The translations under genes and the position numbers were made by a program. The notes below the pieces were generated by a model. The model did not search any database. It worked only from the letters and a program-made list of their open reading frames with translations, and was not told the origin of the DNA. From Paenibacillus sp. PastM-3 (lineage in GTDB: Bacteria; Bacillota; Bacilli; Paenibacillales; Paenibacillaceae), in assembly GCF_029893965.1 (NCBI RefSeq), contig NZ_JARXXP010000018.1, positions 1-64,000 on the forward strand: 64,000 nt of DNA, written 5' to 3'. Within the stretch, counting starts at the first letter, position 1. Every line of letters starts with the position of its first letter. Below, piece by piece: positions 16,597 to 25,273 of the stretch.

Positions 16597-17277
16597 ATGC
16601 TGACTTTAGATCAGGTGAAAAGTAAATCGGCAGGCTGGCTGGGCAAGCTTCATCCGGTTCTGCTGGCAGGTGCCAGCGCTCTGATCCAGCGCAGCTACGC
16701 CAAAGGCATCCCGATCGTCATCACCCAGGGCATGCGGACTATAGCCGAACAAAATGCACTGTATGCGCAAGGCCGCACCAAGCCGGGAAACATTGTAACG
16801 AATGCCAGGGGCGGCTCCAGTTATCACAACTATGGTCTGGCTATTGATTTTGCCCTGCTCCTGCCGGACGGCAAGACTGTCTCCTGGGACACATCCCGTG
16901 ACGGCAACAATGACAAGATGGCTGACTGGCAGCAGGTGGCGTTGGAAGCCAAGAAGCTGGGTTTTGCCTGGGGCGGGGACTGGACCTCCTTCAAGGATTA
17001 TTCCCATCTCGAGATGACCTTCGGGCTGACCACGGAGCAGCTGCGGGCGGGCAGGCAGCCGACGGTGCAGCAGGTTAAGGATGCACTGGCCCTGATTAAC
17101 GGGACAACCGGCGGAACGGATCAGGCCATTACAGTCACACTGAATGGAGTTAAAATTACCAGCGGTCTTCTGGAAAACGGCATAACCTATGCACCGGTGC
17201 GGGCGGTTGCTGAAGCACTGGGCGCACAGGTCACTTACGATGCCGCCAGCAGGACTGTGAACCTCGTCAGGGAATAA
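16597..17277 (+). CDS. M15-family peptidoglycan peptidase with copper amine oxidase-like tail
   Basis: A 226-residue protein. The catalytic part (1-140) resembles the CwlK / phage endolysin L-alanyl-D-glutamate peptidase group: the first zinc ligands in SSYHNYGLAIDF (H and D) and the last in YSHLEM. A short C-terminal domain (about 172-225, VTLNGVKI...YAPVRAVAEALGAQVTYD) is the copper amine oxidase N-terminal-like module common in Paenibacillus wall enzymes. There is no signal peptide. The ATG at 16597 has GGGGGTG upstream; a start 26 codons earlier looks unlikely. Confidence 0.88.
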   Translation: MLTLDQVKSKSAGWLGKLHPVLLAGASALIQRSYAKGIPIVITQGMRTIAEQNALYAQGRTKPGNIVTNARGGSSYHNYGLAIDFALLLPDGKTVSWDTSRDGNNDKMADWQQVALEAKKLGFAWGGDWTSFKDYSHLEMTFGLTTEQLRAGRQPTVQQVKDALALINGTTGGTDQAITVTLNGVKITSGLLENGITYAPVRAVAEALGAQVTYDAASRTVNLVRE

Positions 17278-17353
17278 GGACCACCTGTATAGATGATGAG
17301 CCACATGGGGAAATTATCAGCGAAATACAATTTCCTCAAAGGGGGCATTTCTC

Positions 17354-17881
17354 TTGAACAAGCTGGTCACAAGCCTTGCCTGCACTACACTGTTATCCAT
17401 GAGTCTGCTGGGATCGGGTTATGCAGTTAATGCTGCTGGCACCGGTGGGGGAATGGGTACATCCATTCCGGATACCGGAGCAAACGGTATGAGAACCGAG
17501 CGCATCCGTGAAACGAATGGAACGGGTACTCATATACTGAACGGAACGGACCACCGGATGATGAATCAGACCGGGAATACGATGAACCGCAACGACAATA
17601 CACTGATGAACAGAGTCGAGCAGAGCGGCGACAAGCTGATGAACAGAACTACCGGTACAGTTCGTAAAGGTGAGAACATGGTGAACAACGCGGTCCGTGA
17701 TCGTGACAACCGCACCGTCTCCCCGCTGTCCACCACAAATCAGACGCACAGATATCGCGCCACTAGCACAACTACCAATACAGACAACGACAGAGGCTCC
17801 AACTGGGGCTGGCTCGGTCTGATCGGTCTGCTGGGTCTGGCCGGCATGCGTAACCGTAGCGGCGAGCGGGAACGTCATTAG
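17354..17881 (+). CDS. Secreted WGxxGxxG-type protein
   Basis: A 175-residue protein with a Sec signal peptide (1-28, cleavage near AVNAAG), a long polar region rich in Asn, Thr, Arg and Met (30-145) and a C-terminal NWGWLGLIGLLGLAG followed by basic residues. The tail is the WGxxGxxG motif, thought to be a sorting or membrane-retention signal. The middle is low-complexity (repeats of MNRxxN/TLMNR type). TTG start with AAAGGGGG nine bases upstream. Function unknown. Confidence 0.8.
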   Translation: MNKLVTSLACTTLLSMSLLGSGYAVNAAGTGGGMGTSIPDTGANGMRTERIRETNGTGTHILNGTDHRMMNQTGNTMNRNDNTLMNRVEQSGDKLMNRTTGTVRKGENMVNNAVRDRDNRTVSPLSTTNQTHRYRATSTTTNTDNDRGSNWGWLGLIGLLGLAGMRNRSGERERH

Positions 17882-17980
17882 CAGGTAACCTGCTGCTGTA
17901 ATGACAGCCGGGCTGTTGGCGGATGTTACCGGATGTTGCCGCAGGATATTTAGCCCTTTGCTGGGCGGTAATGAGCAGGA

Positions 17981-18008
17981 ATCAGGGGCAGGGCTGCCCC
18001 TGATTTTG
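17981..18008 (+). terminator. Terminator of the WGxxGxxG gene
   Basis: ATCAGGGGCAG and CTGCCCCTGAT arms followed by TTTGG. The T-run is short and it lies 100 bases after the stop codon. Confidence 0.55.
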
Positions 18009-18050
18009 GCTTGTGCGGGCATTGAAGGTGGCTGTGGCCGCTATGGGCGT

Positions 18051-18132
18051 GAATCAAGGGCTAAAATGCCTTTGAATTAGGGTAATGGGCGGCTGAAGGC
18101 GGGAATCAAAGGCAAAAATGCCTTTGAAATAG
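18051..18132. repeat. Two imperfect copies of a self-complementary 30-mer
   Basis: Copies at 18051-18080 and 18103-18132 share GAATCAA..., ...AAAATGCCTTTGAA. The second contains the palindrome CAAAGGCA-AAAA-TGCCTTTG; the first is a weakened version of it. Confidence 0.5.
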
Positions 18133-18300
18133 CTCGTTTGATGCTGTTGGCGGGGAATTATAGGTAACTTTACTCTCTCGGTGTACTGAAGTAACAACTT
18201 CATTGTGTGATAATTAAGGGTACTTTATAGGACAAGACCTGTGCAGGTATGCTAAAGTAGCCCTAATCTAATGTAAAATAAAAAATATTGGTAATATGGA

Positions 18301-18329
18301 TTGCGTGATCACCGTATACATGATATGAT
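18301..18329 (+). promoter_or_regulatory. Promoter of tRNA-Leu
   Basis: TTGCGT, a 17-base spacer and TATGAT, about 30 bases before the tRNA 5' end. Confidence 0.6.
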
Positions 18330-18360
18330 ATTTATTGTCGTGTTAGAGCGTACATTTTAT

Positions 18361-18446
18361 GCCGGGGTGGCGGAACAGGCAGACGCACAGGACTTAAAAT
18401 CCTGCGAAGGGTGACCTTCGTACGGGTTCGACCCCCGTCCTCGGCA
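18361..18446 (+). tRNA. tRNA-Leu (anticodon UAA)
   Basis: An 86-base class II tRNA. The acceptor arm GCCGGGG pairs with CCTCGGC, the anticodon loop is CTTAAAA (UAA), a long variable arm follows (GCGAAGGGTGACCTTCGT), and the T arm is GGGTTCGACCC. The CCA end is not encoded. This gene is the integration target of the island: its 3' part is repeated 34 kb downstream. Confidence 0.95.
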
Positions 18447-18449
18447 CTA
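18393..18449 (+). repeat. attL: 57-bp repeat in the tRNA-Leu 3' half
   Basis: From the anticodon loop through the discriminator base plus CTA, identical over 57 bases to 52514-52570. Flanking bases differ on both sides, so this is the full repeat. It is the typical attachment core of a tyrosine recombinase element that keeps the tRNA gene intact. Confidence 0.88.
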
Positions 18450-18453
18450 GAAG

Positions 18454-18499
18454 AACAAGGGTTTCAGCTCATTAGAGCTGGAACCCTTGTTTGTTTTTA
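18454..18499 (+). terminator. Terminator behind tRNA-Leu
   Basis: Perfect 17-base arms (AACAAGGGTTTCAGCTC and its complement) with loop ATTA, followed by GTTTTT. It lies on the island side of attL, so the element brought its own terminator for the tRNA. Confidence 0.88.
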
Positions 18500-18505
18500 A
18501 GCGGG

Positions 18506-18525
18506 TTTGCTAACATTTTGCTAAC
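18506..18525. repeat. Tandem TTTGCTAAC pair
   Basis: TTTGCTAAC occurs twice with starts 11 bases apart, about one helical turn, close to attL and downstream of the recombinase. Such short direct repeats near the core can be integrase arm sites; this is a guess. Confidence 0.3.
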
Positions 18526-18529
18526 GGCG

Positions 18530-18815
18530 CCTCTTTTTTGGTGTGGATTCGAGGTTTCCGGTACGCTCGAAGTGGTGTTTGTCAGACTCCACGACGAGTT
18601 GTTATTGTTCAAACTCTGCGTTCGAGAATTCGGTCACTCTCCATTCTCAGCCGCAGGATTTCTGCTCTGATGACTTCTTTACGACAAGGTAAAGTATTCT
18701 TGTTGCTATGCTCCAAAGCAAGATTTACGTGGAGTATGGCAATGTCCAGCAGCGCAGAACTGATCGCCTCATTATCTAAAGCTCTCCAGGCTTTGTACTT
18801 CATTGAGATTCTTCC
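18530..18815. other. Island end, unassigned
   Basis: A minus-strand frame of 64 codons (18609-18803) is open but has no ribosome binding site and no family I recognise. It does not continue the recombinase C-terminus. Probably debris. Confidence 0.35.
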
Positions 18816-19206
18816 TTACACCTGGATTTCTTTCAGGCGTACTCCATACTTAATCAAAAAGCTGGCTGTTGAATGGAATCTGATGTGTGGGAATTCTTTG
18901 CGAGTATGTCCTTGAATTTGTGGTTTAGGTATTCTGTCTTCATGGGACTGCCATCAGGCCAGCAGCATACAAGACCGCAATCGACGTAATCTTTGCCGTA
19001 TTGCTGTTTGTATTTTTTCTTTGTTTTTTGAGATGTTTTTCTTCGAAATTGATGCAATCCCACTTTAATCCAAGTACCCCGGAACGCCGAAGTCTATAGT
19101 GAGCCGCGGGATAGACTGCCGATTCTATCGGTGTACCCAAACAAACCTCAAATAGCTTTTCGAGCTGTTCGACAGTGTAATAGCTGGCATTGAACTTCTC
19201 CTCGAT
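18816..19206 (-). pseudogene. Broken tyrosine recombinase (integrase)
   Basis: Pieces of an integrase catalytic domain in several minus-strand frames: YYTVEQLEKLFEVCLGTPIE, then LRRSGVLGLKWDCINFEEK (box I, Arg kept), then DYVDCGLVCCWPDGSP...NHKFKDIL, and IRFHSTASFLIKYGVRLKEIQ (box II) shifted by one base. The segment between box I and the strand pair is shortened, and the box III Tyr end is missing. At least two frameshifts and one deletion make it inactive. Its position beside attL identifies it as the island integrase. Confidence 0.8.
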
Positions 19207-19275
19207 TTTTCATAGATTCTGTACTAGCAGTAACAATTGACTTCCATCAGCCCTTCTTCATCTTCGTTTTGTGTA

Positions 19276-19392
19276 TTATTTTCCAACTGACATCAACTCC
19301 TGACTATGTGTAGAAGCAAGCTGAATCAGCTGCCGCACATGTTCATCTACCAGGGAGTAAAACGCCAGCTTTCCTTCTTGCGATATTTAACC
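19276..19392 (-). pseudogene. Remnant of an ArsR-family regulator
   Basis: The frame reads GKLAFYSLVDEHVRQLIQLA then a short tail and stop. The strand-and-helix YSLVDEHVRxL is the C-terminus of ArsR/CzrA-type metal-responsive repressors. The DNA-binding part is gone and a one-base shift separates it from VKYRK upstream. Confidence 0.55.
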
Positions 19393-19573
19393 AGGTTTAA
19401 TTTTCGGGGATCCGATGATATTTGCCACATTAAAAACAACATGCGAAATGCATGAGACTAATTCACACGCTAAATTAGTCTTATATCCTATTCCGTTTTG
19501 ATTATCAATACATAGTATGAAAGTATACAGCACTAGGGGGGAGAGATATTGATTAACAAGGGTATCCATAATC

Positions 19574-20989
19574 ATGACTAGTTACAATAAGCCTGTTATA
19601 TCACGAAGTCCATTCAATCAAAATGTAGAAAGAAGGAAGGTTTTAGAATTGGAGAAGAACTCACCATATTCTAATTTAAAAGAAAAATTAATTTCTCTAA
19701 AGGCTAAAGTTGGCGTAATTGGACTTGGCTATGTAGGGATGCCTTTAGCAATTGAATTATCAAAAAAAGGTTACCAAGTTTATGGAATTGATATTAATGT
19801 AGAAAAAATCAGTAGATTAATGAACATGGATTTCTATATGTCAGGAGTAAATAAAGAAGATTTACACGAAGTGATAAACAGTAAAAAATTTATTCCTACA
19901 AATGATTTTTCAGTAATTTCATCATTAGATTCTATTAACATTTGTGTTCCTACTCCTTTAACAAAGGATGACATCCCGGATGTGTCGTATATAAAATCAG
20001 TAGTTGAAGAAGTAAAACAATATATGCATAAAGAATTACTCATTATTTTAGAAAGTACTACTTATCCGGGTACAACAGAGGAGTTGATCGAATATGAATT
20101 GACCCAAAAAGGATATAAAGCTGGCGAGGATTATTTTCTTTGTTTTTCCCCAGAAAGAGTTGATCCTGGTAATGGAAAATATATCACAAAAAACATACCA
20201 AAAGTAATTGGAGGAAAAACAAAATTCTGTACTGAAATAGCAACCTTGTTATATAAGGATGCCATTCAATCACTTGTACCTGTTTCTTCCCCTAAGATAG
20301 CCGAAATGAGTAAGCTTTTAGAAAATACATTTCGCAGTGTGAATATTGCATTCATTAATGAAATGGCGATGTTATGCGAAAAATTAGAAATAAATATATG
20401 GGAAGTAATTAAAGCGGCGAGTACAAAACCCTTTGGTTTTATGTCATTTTCTCCTGGCCCTGGTGTTGGAGGACACTGCATTCCTCTTGACCCTATGTAC
20501 TTATCATGGAAAGCAAGAGAATTAAACTTTTATAGCCGTTTCATTGAATTAGCACATGAAATAAATCATTATATGCCGGAGTATGTGTTAAATAAGGTTG
20601 AAATAGCGCTTAATAAGGTTAATAAATCTGTCAGAAACTCTAAAATATTATTACTAGGCATGGCGTATAAGCCGAATATTGATGATTTACGGGAATCTCC
20701 TAGTCTTTCGATCTATCATACATTAAAAGAAATGGGCGCTTTAGTTAAATACAATGATCCTTATGCAACCCAGTTTACAGATAATGAAGGGAATATTGTA
20801 CATTCCATTGAATTGGATCATCAAAATCTTCGTAATTTTGATTGTATTATCTTATTAACAAACCATAATGTTTATAACTACCACGAGATTTCGGAAAATT
20901 CCAACTTAATTATGGATACAAGAAATGCCTTTAAAAATATAGATAAATCTAACATTGTAAGGATCGGAGATTCTCCTCCAGGTTGCTGA
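19574..20989 (+). CDS. UDP-N-acetyl-hexosamine 6-dehydrogenase (WbpA/WecC type)
   Basis: A 471-residue nucleotide-sugar dehydrogenase that oxidises C6 of a UDP-HexNAc to a uronate using NAD. The NAD loop is VGVIGLGYVGMPLA at about 46-59, and the catalytic C302 lies in GVGGHCIPLDP. The variant GGHCIP, rather than GGSCFPK, separates it from UDP-glucose dehydrogenases. The first 40 residues precede the fold and are not conserved in my memory, so the start is uncertain; no strong ribosome site fits the ATG. Opens the AT-rich polysaccharide cluster. Confidence 0.88.
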   Translation: MTSYNKPVISRSPFNQNVERRKVLELEKNSPYSNLKEKLISLKAKVGVIGLGYVGMPLAIELSKKGYQVYGIDINVEKISRLMNMDFYMSGVNKEDLHEVINSKKFIPTNDFSVISSLDSINICVPTPLTKDDIPDVSYIKSVVEEVKQYMHKELLIILESTTYPGTTEELIEYELTQKGYKAGEDYFLCFSPERVDPGNGKYITKNIPKVIGGKTKFCTEIATLLYKDAIQSLVPVSSPKIAEMSKLLENTFRSVNIAFINEMAMLCEKLEINIWEVIKAASTKPFGFMSFSPGPGVGGHCIPLDPMYLSWKARELNFYSRFIELAHEINHYMPEYVLNKVEIALNKVNKSVRNSKILLLGMAYKPNIDDLRESPSLSIYHTLKEMGALVKYNDPYATQFTDNEGNIVHSIELDHQNLRNFDCIILLTNHNVYNYHEISENSNLIMDTRNAFKNIDKSNIVRIGDSPPGC

Positions 20990-21093
20990 GCTTCATTCAG
21001 CATAACAGGTACCTGGCTCAGAACTTTTGCGTTAGCAGACGCTGTGTAAGTGGTACACGTTTAGATTAACAAACATACTGGAGGTATTTACTA

Positions 21094-21837
21094 ATGGAGC
21101 AAAACAAAATAATATATCAATCTGAAGTAGGTACTTCAGTCGGTCAAAGTAATAAAAATAAAGTTGTCGTTTATACTGCTATCACAGCTAATTATGACAA
21201 TCTTTATGAACCCCAGTATAAATCCGATAAATTTGATTATGTATGCTTCACAGATAATCCGGAACTTAAATCAAATTTTTGGAAAATAATACCCTTTCCG
21301 CGTCAGAATCTTGATTCGACAAGAAAGGCAAGATATGTAAAAATACAACCTCACTTGTTTTTTCAAGACTATAACTACAGTGTATGGGTAGATGCAAATA
21401 TTACTATCGTTGGAGATCTACACGAGTTGCTGCAAAGTTATTTGAAGGAATCTTCACTTGTCTTTTTTAGGCACTCTGATGGAAGAAACTGTATATATAA
21501 AGAAGCAGAAGTTTGCATACGGAGAAACAAAGACGACAAAAATGTCATTCTTGCCCAAGCTGAAAAATATGAAAAAGAGAGATATCCAGAAAATAATGGC
21601 CTTATTTCTACTGGAGTAATTCTAAGGAGGCACAATGATCCAAAAATTATAGGAACAATGGACGCTTGGTGGAATGAAGTTGAAAACTTCAGTAAAAGAG
21701 ATCAGATGAGCTTTAATTATATCGCTTGGAAGTATAATACCCCTTTTTCTATTCTCGATGATTACATTAGAGATAATAAATACTTCAAATGGAGAATTCA
21801 CGATCATGAGACAAATCAAAAAAAATCTTTGATCTAA
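21094..21837 (+). CDS. DUF616-type glycosyltransferase (copy 1)
   Basis: A 247-residue protein of the DUF616 glycosyltransferase-like family: VVVYTAITANYDNLYEP, the FDYVCFTDNP strand, and the metal-binding-like VWVDANITI near 105. It probably adds a sugar in surface polysaccharide or glycoprotein assembly. GGAGG precedes the ATG. A related gene at 27642 shares the same motifs in the same order, so the cluster holds two paralogs. Confidence 0.8.
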   Translation: MEQNKIIYQSEVGTSVGQSNKNKVVVYTAITANYDNLYEPQYKSDKFDYVCFTDNPELKSNFWKIIPFPRQNLDSTRKARYVKIQPHLFFQDYNYSVWVDANITIVGDLHELLQSYLKESSLVFFRHSDGRNCIYKEAEVCIRRNKDDKNVILAQAEKYEKERYPENNGLISTGVILRRHNDPKIIGTMDAWWNEVENFSKRDQMSFNYIAWKYNTPFSILDDYIRDNKYFKWRIHDHETNQKKSLI

Positions 21838-21907
21838 TGTCAATACGAAGTATTAAAGTCACGAAGAATGAATATTTCGGTGGAACAGAGTCATTGGGAT
21901 AATAAGT

Positions 21908-21975
21908 GAGAGCCAGCCGGGGAGGGGGCTCTCTAAGCGAAAGTGACTGTTACTTGCATTGACAGCTCGATGCAA
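21908..21975. other. Two hairpins in AT-rich DNA
   Basis: GAGAGCC/GGCTCTC (21908-21933, GC-rich) and TTGCAT/ATGCAA (21954-21975). No T-run follows either. They may be a damaged terminator or leader; no gene is seen between 21838 and the IS left end apart from a short start (ATG at 22009, with AAAGGGTGA) cut off by the IS. Confidence 0.35.
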
Positions 21976-22057
21976 TGCTAATGTTCAAAGAAAAAGGGTG
22001 ATATTAAAATGAGGTTTGGTGGTAGCGATAAAATAACAATTCAATCCATATTTAAGG

Positions 22058-23126
22058 TGGATCGTCTACACTTAGTTGGACATAAAAAATAAGGGCTTGT
22101 AGAATAAACCTATCAAGTTAAAGAGCGGAACTCTACAATGCCAAAACAACAACGACGTACGTTTACAGCAGAATTCAAGAATCAGATAGTACAACTCTAT
22201 GAGAATGGAAAATCACGAGCTAATGGAGGTTCACATCCTAAAGCAAGCCGCGCTGATCATGGGACGAAAGTAGCTATCATCCGGAATAACCGCGATAAAT
22301 ACTCGGTATCCAGCAATGTGCGAAGTCCTGCAAATCGCAAAAAGCACGTTCTACTATGAACCCAAGGACGAAAAGAAGGAAGATTGGGCTGAGCGCAGCG
22401 ATTGTGGAAATCTTCCACAAGAACCGTAAAGCCTACGGCACACGCAAAATTAAAGTAAAACTGAAAGAATAGGGATTGGTAGTATCTAGACGCCGTATTG
22501 GACGAATCATGAAAGAGCAGGGGTTGGTTTCCACCTACACTATCGCGCAGTTTAAGCCCCATAAGACGGCTTGTAACGATGCGGCTACGACGAACGTGCT
22601 GAACCGTGAATTCGAGCAGACGAAGGCTAGGCGCTTTGTCGTGAGTGATCTGACCTATGTAAAGGTTCAGAACAAATGGCACTATATTTGCGTGCTCATT
22701 GACCTATTCGATCGAGAAATTGTGGGACACAGCGCAGGGCCAAACAAGGATGCTGCTTTGGTTTCCCGCGCCTTTGCTTCGGTAAAAGGCGATCTACGCC
22801 AAATCGAGTGGTTCCACACGGACCGTGGCAGCGAGTTTAAAAAGAAACGATGGACGAGCTTTTACTCACCTTTGAAATCGGACGCTCCCTCAGCAAGAAG
22901 GCTTGTCCCTATGACAATGCCGTGGCCGAAGCGACATACAAAGTCTTGAAAACCGAGTTCGTTAACCAAATGGAGTTCCATAGTCTTCGGCACTTGGAAA
23001 TCGAACTATACGATTACGTCAATTGGTTCAACAAGCATCGTATTCATGGCACATTGGATCCAGACACCGGTTCAGTATCGTCAAGAAGCCTTTAAAAAAG
23101 TTGTCTGATTTACTGTTGACAATCCA
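22058..23126 (+). mobile_element. IS3-family insertion sequence, degenerate
   Basis: About 1069 bases with imperfect terminal inverted repeats: left TGGATCGTCTACACTTAG, right (reversed) TGGATTGTCAACAGTAAA, followed by matching GACA in both. It encodes OrfA and OrfB of an IS3-type transposase. No matching 3-bp target duplication is visible, so flanking DNA was probably lost after insertion. Confidence 0.82.
22138..23095 (+). pseudogene. IS3-type transposase, frameshifted
   Basis: OrfA starts MPKQQRRTFTAEFKNQIVQL and then loses frame. OrfB is seen in pieces: SRRRIGRIMKEQGLVS, SDLTYVKVQNKWHYICVLID (first catalytic Asp), WFHTDRGSEF (second Asp), then after a frameshift near 22850 the DDE Glu region YDNAVAEATYKVLKTEF and the C-terminus NWFNKHRIHGTL. 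An in-frame stop near 22470 and the frameshifts make it inactive. Confidence 0.82.
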
Positions 23127-24249
23127 ATAGTTGATGATGGCAGTAACAAGGAAACAAGCAGATTTTTAAGGGCATATGCTGAAGTCTATAATTGTAAGCT
23201 TATTAGAAATGATTATGCCCAAGGATATACAATTGCTGCTAATATAGGGTTACTGGCATCCTCTTCTAAATATTGTGTGTTACTTAATAGTGATACAATC
23301 GTTACACTTCGCTGGTTAGAAAAGCTAATTGCATGTATGGAATCTGAGAGGGCTGTAGGTATAGCAGGTCCTCTTTCCAATGCAGCTTCTTGGAAATCCG
23401 CACCAAAATTGTTTGAACAAAATGATTGGGCACAATAAATTCACTCCCAGAAAAAATGAACTTGGAACAAATGTCGAATTTAGTGGAAAACCAGTCAGAT
23501 AAATGTTTATCCAGAAGTTCCACTTTTAAATGGATTTTGTTTAATGGTTAAAAGAGAGGTTATAGATAAAATTGGTTATTTTGATCAGGAGACTTTTTCA
23601 GAAGGATATGGCGAAGAAAATGATTATTGTATCCGAGCAAAAAATGCTGGCTTCAAACTAAAAGTAGCCGATGATTGTTTGAGGGAAAAAGTTGAAAATG
23701 AGATAGAAAACGGTGAAAAGGTAAAAAGAAGTAATATCTCGATTTTATTTATTTTGCCAACAAAAGGAGGAGATGGGGGATCACACTCAGTTGTACAGGA
23801 AACAATGGGACTTCGTACATTGAATGTAAATGCAAAAATAGCCAACAATCTTAACCATAAGATTCCATTTTCCGAAAAATACTTAAATGTTGATGAATTT
23901 TGTGTTTATTATAAAAATCAAGATGAATTAATTCGCCTTTCTCAACACTTTGACATCGTAGTAGCTACCGTATTTAAAACGGTGAAAATGTTAAAAAACA
24001 TCATCGAATGTCACCCCATGCTTTTGCCAAAACGAATTGGATCCGTAATATAATAAAAGAAAATCATGGAATTGAGGTTTATATCATGGGATATTCTATA
24101 GGGAACAAGTTGCAGAGCTTTTACAAGCCTCCAATATTTTTATTGATTTATCAACTGCTAAAAATTATTCGATAGAAAAAGCAAGGCTTTCGCTGTATCA
24201 GTTTTTCGATAATATGTTAAATAATAAAGAAAAAGGAATTGACACATAA
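23127..24249 (+). pseudogene. Glycosyltransferase (GT2 plus GT4-like) cut by the IS
   Basis: Directly after the IS the frame reads IVDDGSNKETSRFLRAYAEV and KYCVLLNSDTIVTLRWLEKL, a GT2 fold missing its N-terminus. A frameshift near 23440 leads to KREVIDKIGYFD...ENDYCIRAKNAGFKLKVADD, then a GT4-like start ILFILPTKGGDGGSHSVVQE, and further shifts to a stop near 24249. It closely resembles the intact-looking gene at 32200, so it is a decayed paralog. Confidence 0.75.
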
Positions 24250-24258
24250 GTCAATTCC

Positions 24259-25272
24259 CTAATTCATGTCCACTTGATTGTAATATTGATTATACCAGGT
24301 TATAAATTTGTTGATACCGTCGTCAATTGATGTATTTGGTTTAAAGCCTACATCTTCAACTAAATTTTTTATGTCAGCATAGGTTTGGTACACATCCCCA
24401 GCTTGCATTGGAAAATAATTTTTTTTCGCTTTTTTACCAGTTGAATGTTCAATCGCTTGAATTAAATCTAATAATCTTTCAGGTTTATTATTCCCAATAT
24501 TATAAACCTTGTAGGGTAAGGTTTGATTAAATATTGCTGGAGAGTTTTCTATAAGTCTAGTGACACCTTCAATAATATCATCAATATAAGTAAAATCCCG
24601 GTACATATCTCCATTATTAAATACTTTTATCATTTTATCTTCAATAATAGCCTTTGTAAAAGAGTAATATGCCATATCAGGTCTTCCATACGGACCATAA
24701 ACTGTGAAGAAACGCAATCCGGTTGCAGGTATTTTATAAAGGTGACTATAAGTATGTGCCATTAGTTCATTAGACTTTTTTGTAGCTGCATATAAACTAA
24801 CGGGTTGATCAACCCTGTCTTCTGTTGAAAATGGTATCTTTTGATTAGAACCATACACAGAACTTGAGGAAGCATAGAGCAGGTGGCTTACTTTGTGGTG
24901 TCTGCACATCTCGAGAATATTGAAGAATCCCACAATATTGGATTGTATATAAACATGTGGGTTCTCAATGCTATATCTTACACCTGCTTGTGCCGCCAGG
25001 TTGATTACTATATCAATATTGTTTTTTGAAAACAAGGTTTCAAGATAGTCCCTGTCAATTAAATCTGCTTTATGGAAAGTGAAATGATCAAATTTCTTCA
25101 ATATGTTCAAACGGCTAAGTTTAAGGTTCACGTCATAATAATCGTTCATGTTGTCGTATCCTATTACTTTGCAACCCATGCTCAATAACTTTTTGGAAAG
25201 GTGCATACCAATAAAGCCGGCTGCACCTGTAACAAGATATGTTTTTGTGCGATCTACAGGTTTTAAATTCAT
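24259..25272 (-). CDS. UDP-glucuronate 4-epimerase (CapI/LpsL type)
   Basis: A 337-residue short-chain epimerase: NAD loop VTGAAGFIGMHLSKKLL, the DYYD segment typical of UDP-glucuronate epimerases, SSSSVYG, catalytic YAATKKS and the FTVYGPYGRPDMA loop. It interconverts UDP-glucuronate and UDP-galacturonate. The UDP-glucose dehydrogenase gene lies one base upstream and supplies its substrate. The ATG at 25272, preceded by AGGTG, is chosen over a GTG three codons earlier. Confidence 0.88.
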   Translation of the reverse strand: MNLKPVDRTKTYLVTGAAGFIGMHLSKKLLSMGCKVIGYDNMNDYYDVNLKLSRLNILKKFDHFTFHKADLIDRDYLETLFSKNNIDIVINLAAQAGVRYSIENPHVYIQSNIVGFFNILEMCRHHKVSHLLYASSSSVYGSNQKIPFSTEDRVDQPVSLYAATKKSNELMAHTYSHLYKIPATGLRFFTVYGPYGRPDMAYYSFTKAIIEDKMIKVFNNGDMYRDFTYIDDIIEGVTRLIENSPAIFNQTLPYKVYNIGNNKPERLLDLIQAIEHSTGKKAKKNYFPMQAGDVYQTYADIKNLVEDVGFKPNTSIDDGINKFITWYNQYYNQVDMN

Positions 25273-25273
25273 T

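Larger units (their letters stand above)
17882..18300. other. Intergenic region without a gene
   Basis: About 420 bases with no convincing frame. It holds a terminator, two imperfect copies of a self-complementary repeat, and AT-rich sequence leading to the tRNA promoter. Confidence 0.6.
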
